In this document: piece after piece, positions 62,375 to 64,000 of the stretch
How the letters are laid out: the number at the start of each line of letters is the position of its first letter
Position numbering within the stretch: position 1 is the first letter of the stretch
From: Kosakonia sp. SMBL-WEM22
GTDB taxonomy: Bacteria; Pseudomonadota; Gammaproteobacteria; Enterobacterales; Enterobacteriaceae
DNA: 64,000 nucleotides
Direction: 5' to 3'
NCBI RefSeq assembly: GCF_014490785.1
Contig: NZ_CP051488.1
Span: 2,356,001 to 2,420,000, forward strand
Program-made: the position numbers and the translations under genes
The notes under the pieces: model-generated
Databases searched by the model: none
Seen by the model: only the letters and a program-made list of their open reading frames with translations
Told to the model about the DNA's origin: nothing

Positions 62375-63874
62375 ATGGCAAATATCGTTACATGTACAAC
62401 AAAAGATGGGCAGACGGTGCAGTACGTCGACGAAGTTATCGGATCCGGTTCGATGAAAGATGTCTACTTCTCGCCAGACAAGTCCTATGTGGTCGCCTTC
62501 TACCACAAGCCGCAAAACGCCCAGGCGAGAGAGCGGATTGATATGATCACCGGGCGCTACCGGCAGAATATTTTTGAACAGGCGGGCGGTGATTACTGGA
62601 AAGATCTCTTCTGCTGGCCGACGCATGTTGTGGAGCACAACAACAAAATCGGTATTGTCGTTCCCGTCTATCAGCAGCACTTCTTCTTTAAGTATGGCTC
62701 GAAGAATGATGATTTCCTCGGCATCAAAGGACGCGAAAAAGAGGGGAAATGGTTCGCCAGCGCCAGTAACCAGAATAAATTCCTCGATCCGCGCGAACGC
62801 GGCAACACCCTCACCTATCTGAAGGTGTGCCTGTTGCTGACCCGTGCGGTGAGAAGAATGCATGCCGCGGGCCTCTGCCACAGTGATTTGAGCTACAAAA
62901 ATGTGCTCGTCGATCCCGAGCAGGGGCACGCCTGTATTATTGATGTCGATGGGCTGGTGGTACCCGGAAAATACCCGCCTGATGTGGTCGGCACGCCCGA
63001 TTTCATCGCGCCGGAAGTGGTGGAGACCAGCCACCTTGCGAAAGAGGATCCTAAACGTGTGCTGCCGAGCATCGCGACGGATCGCCACGCACTGGCGGTG
63101 CTGATCTATATGTACCTCTTTTTCCGCCACCCGCTCAGAGGGGGAAAAATCCACGATCTCGATGATGAGACACGGGACGAAACGCTGGCGATGGGCGAGC
63201 GGGCGCTGTTTATCGAACACCCGACGGACAGAAGCAATGCCGTTAAGCTTAATCAGATCTCCCCGTTTGCGCTGCCCTGGGCCGACCCGGAAAAAATCCC
63301 CTATACCATTATGGGTCCTTATCTGACGCCGCTGTTCGATCGTGCCTTTATCGAGGGGTTACATAACCCCGCCCGTCGCCCGACCGCTGATGAGTGGGAA
63401 AGCGCGCTGGTGAAAACCGTGGATCTGATCCAGCCCTGCCAGAACAGCAGCTGTGATCAGAAGTGGTATGTCTTTTCCGGGAAAACCAAACCGGTCTGCC
63501 CCTACTGTGGAACGCCCTACCGTGGGAAATTGCCGATTCTTAACCTCTACTCCTCCCGCAAGGCAGGCAGCTTCCGGCCTGACGATCACCGGTTAATGGT
63601 GTGGAGCGGTCAGTCCCTTTACGCCTGGCATGTGAACCGGCTAATTGCGCCGAACGAGCGCACCACCCCGGAGCAGAAAAAGCGTGTCGGCTATTTTGTT
63701 TACCATAACGATCAGTGGTGGCTGGTGAACGAAGGAATTGAGGGGCTGATGTCGCTCCCGGATAAAAAGCCCATCCCGATTGGCGACAAAATTGAACTAA
63801 CGGACAACGCGCAGTTCGTTCTCTCCCAGCAGGAAGGCGGCAGGCTTGTAGTGGTTCAGCTTCTTTCCAACTGA
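62375..63874 (+). CDS. Ser/Thr protein kinase-like protein of the ter island
   Basis: A 499-residue kinase. Glycine-rich loop VIGSGSMKDVYF (21-32); the beta-3 segment reads VVAFYHK, with Lys displaced from the usual VAxK; catalytic loop HSDLSYKN (Asp171, Asn176); DVDG (190-193) in place of DFG; and GTPDFIAPE closing the activation segment. Four cysteines (355, 360, 375, 378) form a zinc-ribbon-like knuckle, followed by a C-terminal beta domain of about 100 residues. It is last in the operon and partners the PP2C phosphatase. Confidence 0.85.
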   Translation: MANIVTCTTKDGQTVQYVDEVIGSGSMKDVYFSPDKSYVVAFYHKPQNAQARERIDMITGRYRQNIFEQAGGDYWKDLFCWPTHVVEHNNKIGIVVPVYQQHFFFKYGSKNDDFLGIKGREKEGKWFASASNQNKFLDPRERGNTLTYLKVCLLLTRAVRRMHAAGLCHSDLSYKNVLVDPEQGHACIIDVDGLVVPGKYPPDVVGTPDFIAPEVVETSHLAKEDPKRVLPSIATDRHALAVLIYMYLFFRHPLRGGKIHDLDDETRDETLAMGERALFIEHPTDRSNAVKLNQISPFALPWADPEKIPYTIMGPYLTPLFDRAFIEGLHNPARRPTADEWESALVKTVDLIQPCQNSSCDQKWYVFSGKTKPVCPYCGTPYRGKLPILNLYSSRKAGSFRPDDHRLMVWSGQSLYAWHVNRLIAPNERTTPEQKKRVGYFVYHNDQWWLVNEGIEGLMSLPDKKPIPIGDKIELTDNAQFVLSQQEGGRLVVVQLLSN

Positions 63875-63883
63875 TTAGCACCG

Positions 63884-63911
63884 AAAGCAGGCAGCTTTTG
63901 CCTGCTTTTTT
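63884..63911 (+). terminator. terminator of the rightward ter operon
   Basis: The stem AAAGCAGGC, loop AGCTTTT, GCCTGCTTT runs into a T tract (TTTTTC). It starts ten bases after the kinase stop. Confidence 0.9.
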
Positions 63912-63924
63912 CACGGAGTTCACC

Positions 63925-64000
63925 ATGCTACCCACGCTTACCACCATCAGTGGCACTTTTTACCGGGCGATCGATCCTGCTTATCGCGACCTTGCGCTTA
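63925..64000 (+). CDS. 5' end of a gene, possibly RES-domain protein
   Basis: ATG at 63925 follows ACGGAG. Only 25 residues are visible (MLPTLTTISGTFYRAIDPA at the start). FYRAIDPAY resembles the opening of RES-domain NAD-degrading proteins, but the fragment is too short for a firm call. Confidence 0.35.
   Translation, partial: MLPTLTTISGTFYRAIDPAYRDLAL

Overview
This window is a piece of an enterobacterial chromosome (Enterobacter/Kosakonia/Klebsiella-like). The evidence is close similarity of pptA, yddH, nhoA, fdnGHI, araJ, adhP, maeA and sra to their E. coli counterparts, several in the same relative order as around the E. coli terminus (pptA-yddH-nhoA ... fdnGHI ... adhP-maeA-sra), together with REP/BIME repeats and a selenocysteine fdnG. 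The genus is inferred only from gene content.

Bases 1-35500 are mostly core and metabolic. They hold the end of pptA, a flavin reductase, a diguanylate cyclase, a three-gene phosphonate-type ABC importer behind a near-perfect Pho box, nhoA, the divergent smvR/smvA efflux pair, formate dehydrogenase-N (fdnGHI, with in-frame UGA and a bSECIS hairpin), two MFS transporters with a LysR regulator between them, adhP, an ABC-F ATPase preceded by a short leader ORF, maeA, sra, an orphan alginate lyase, an Aer-like receptor, a BLUF-EAL photoreceptor followed by a CACHE-like GGDEF protein, a TPP-dependent oxidase/synthase-like enzyme, a haloperoxidase-like hydrolase, an acetyltransferase and a methyltransferase.

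Bases 35550-45450 are accessory. They contain scars of a P4-like integrase and an AlpA regulator, an AT-rich HEPN-domain protein, a compact three-gene operon encoding two large dynamin-like P-loop GTPases plus a coiled-coil membrane protein, gene remnants, small hypothetical genes, and an isolated 18-bp perfect inverted repeat. The GTPase operon is the best candidate here for a little-described system.

Bases 45456-63874 are a complete tellurite-resistance/stress (ter) island. terZABCDEF is read leftward. A divergent rightward operon encodes an ATP-grasp enzyme, a PRTase-TRSP protein, a HAD phosphatase, a PRTase-Pelota protein and a citrate-lyase-like aldolase, then terW, terY-terX-terY-terY, a PP2C phosphatase and a protein kinase. 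The two divergent promoters each overlap an ATCATA-type palindrome, probably the operators of TerW. The island appears to combine membrane/Ca-binding Ter proteins, synthesis of an unidentified nucleoside-like metabolite, and a phosphorylation switch. A new gene starts at the right edge.
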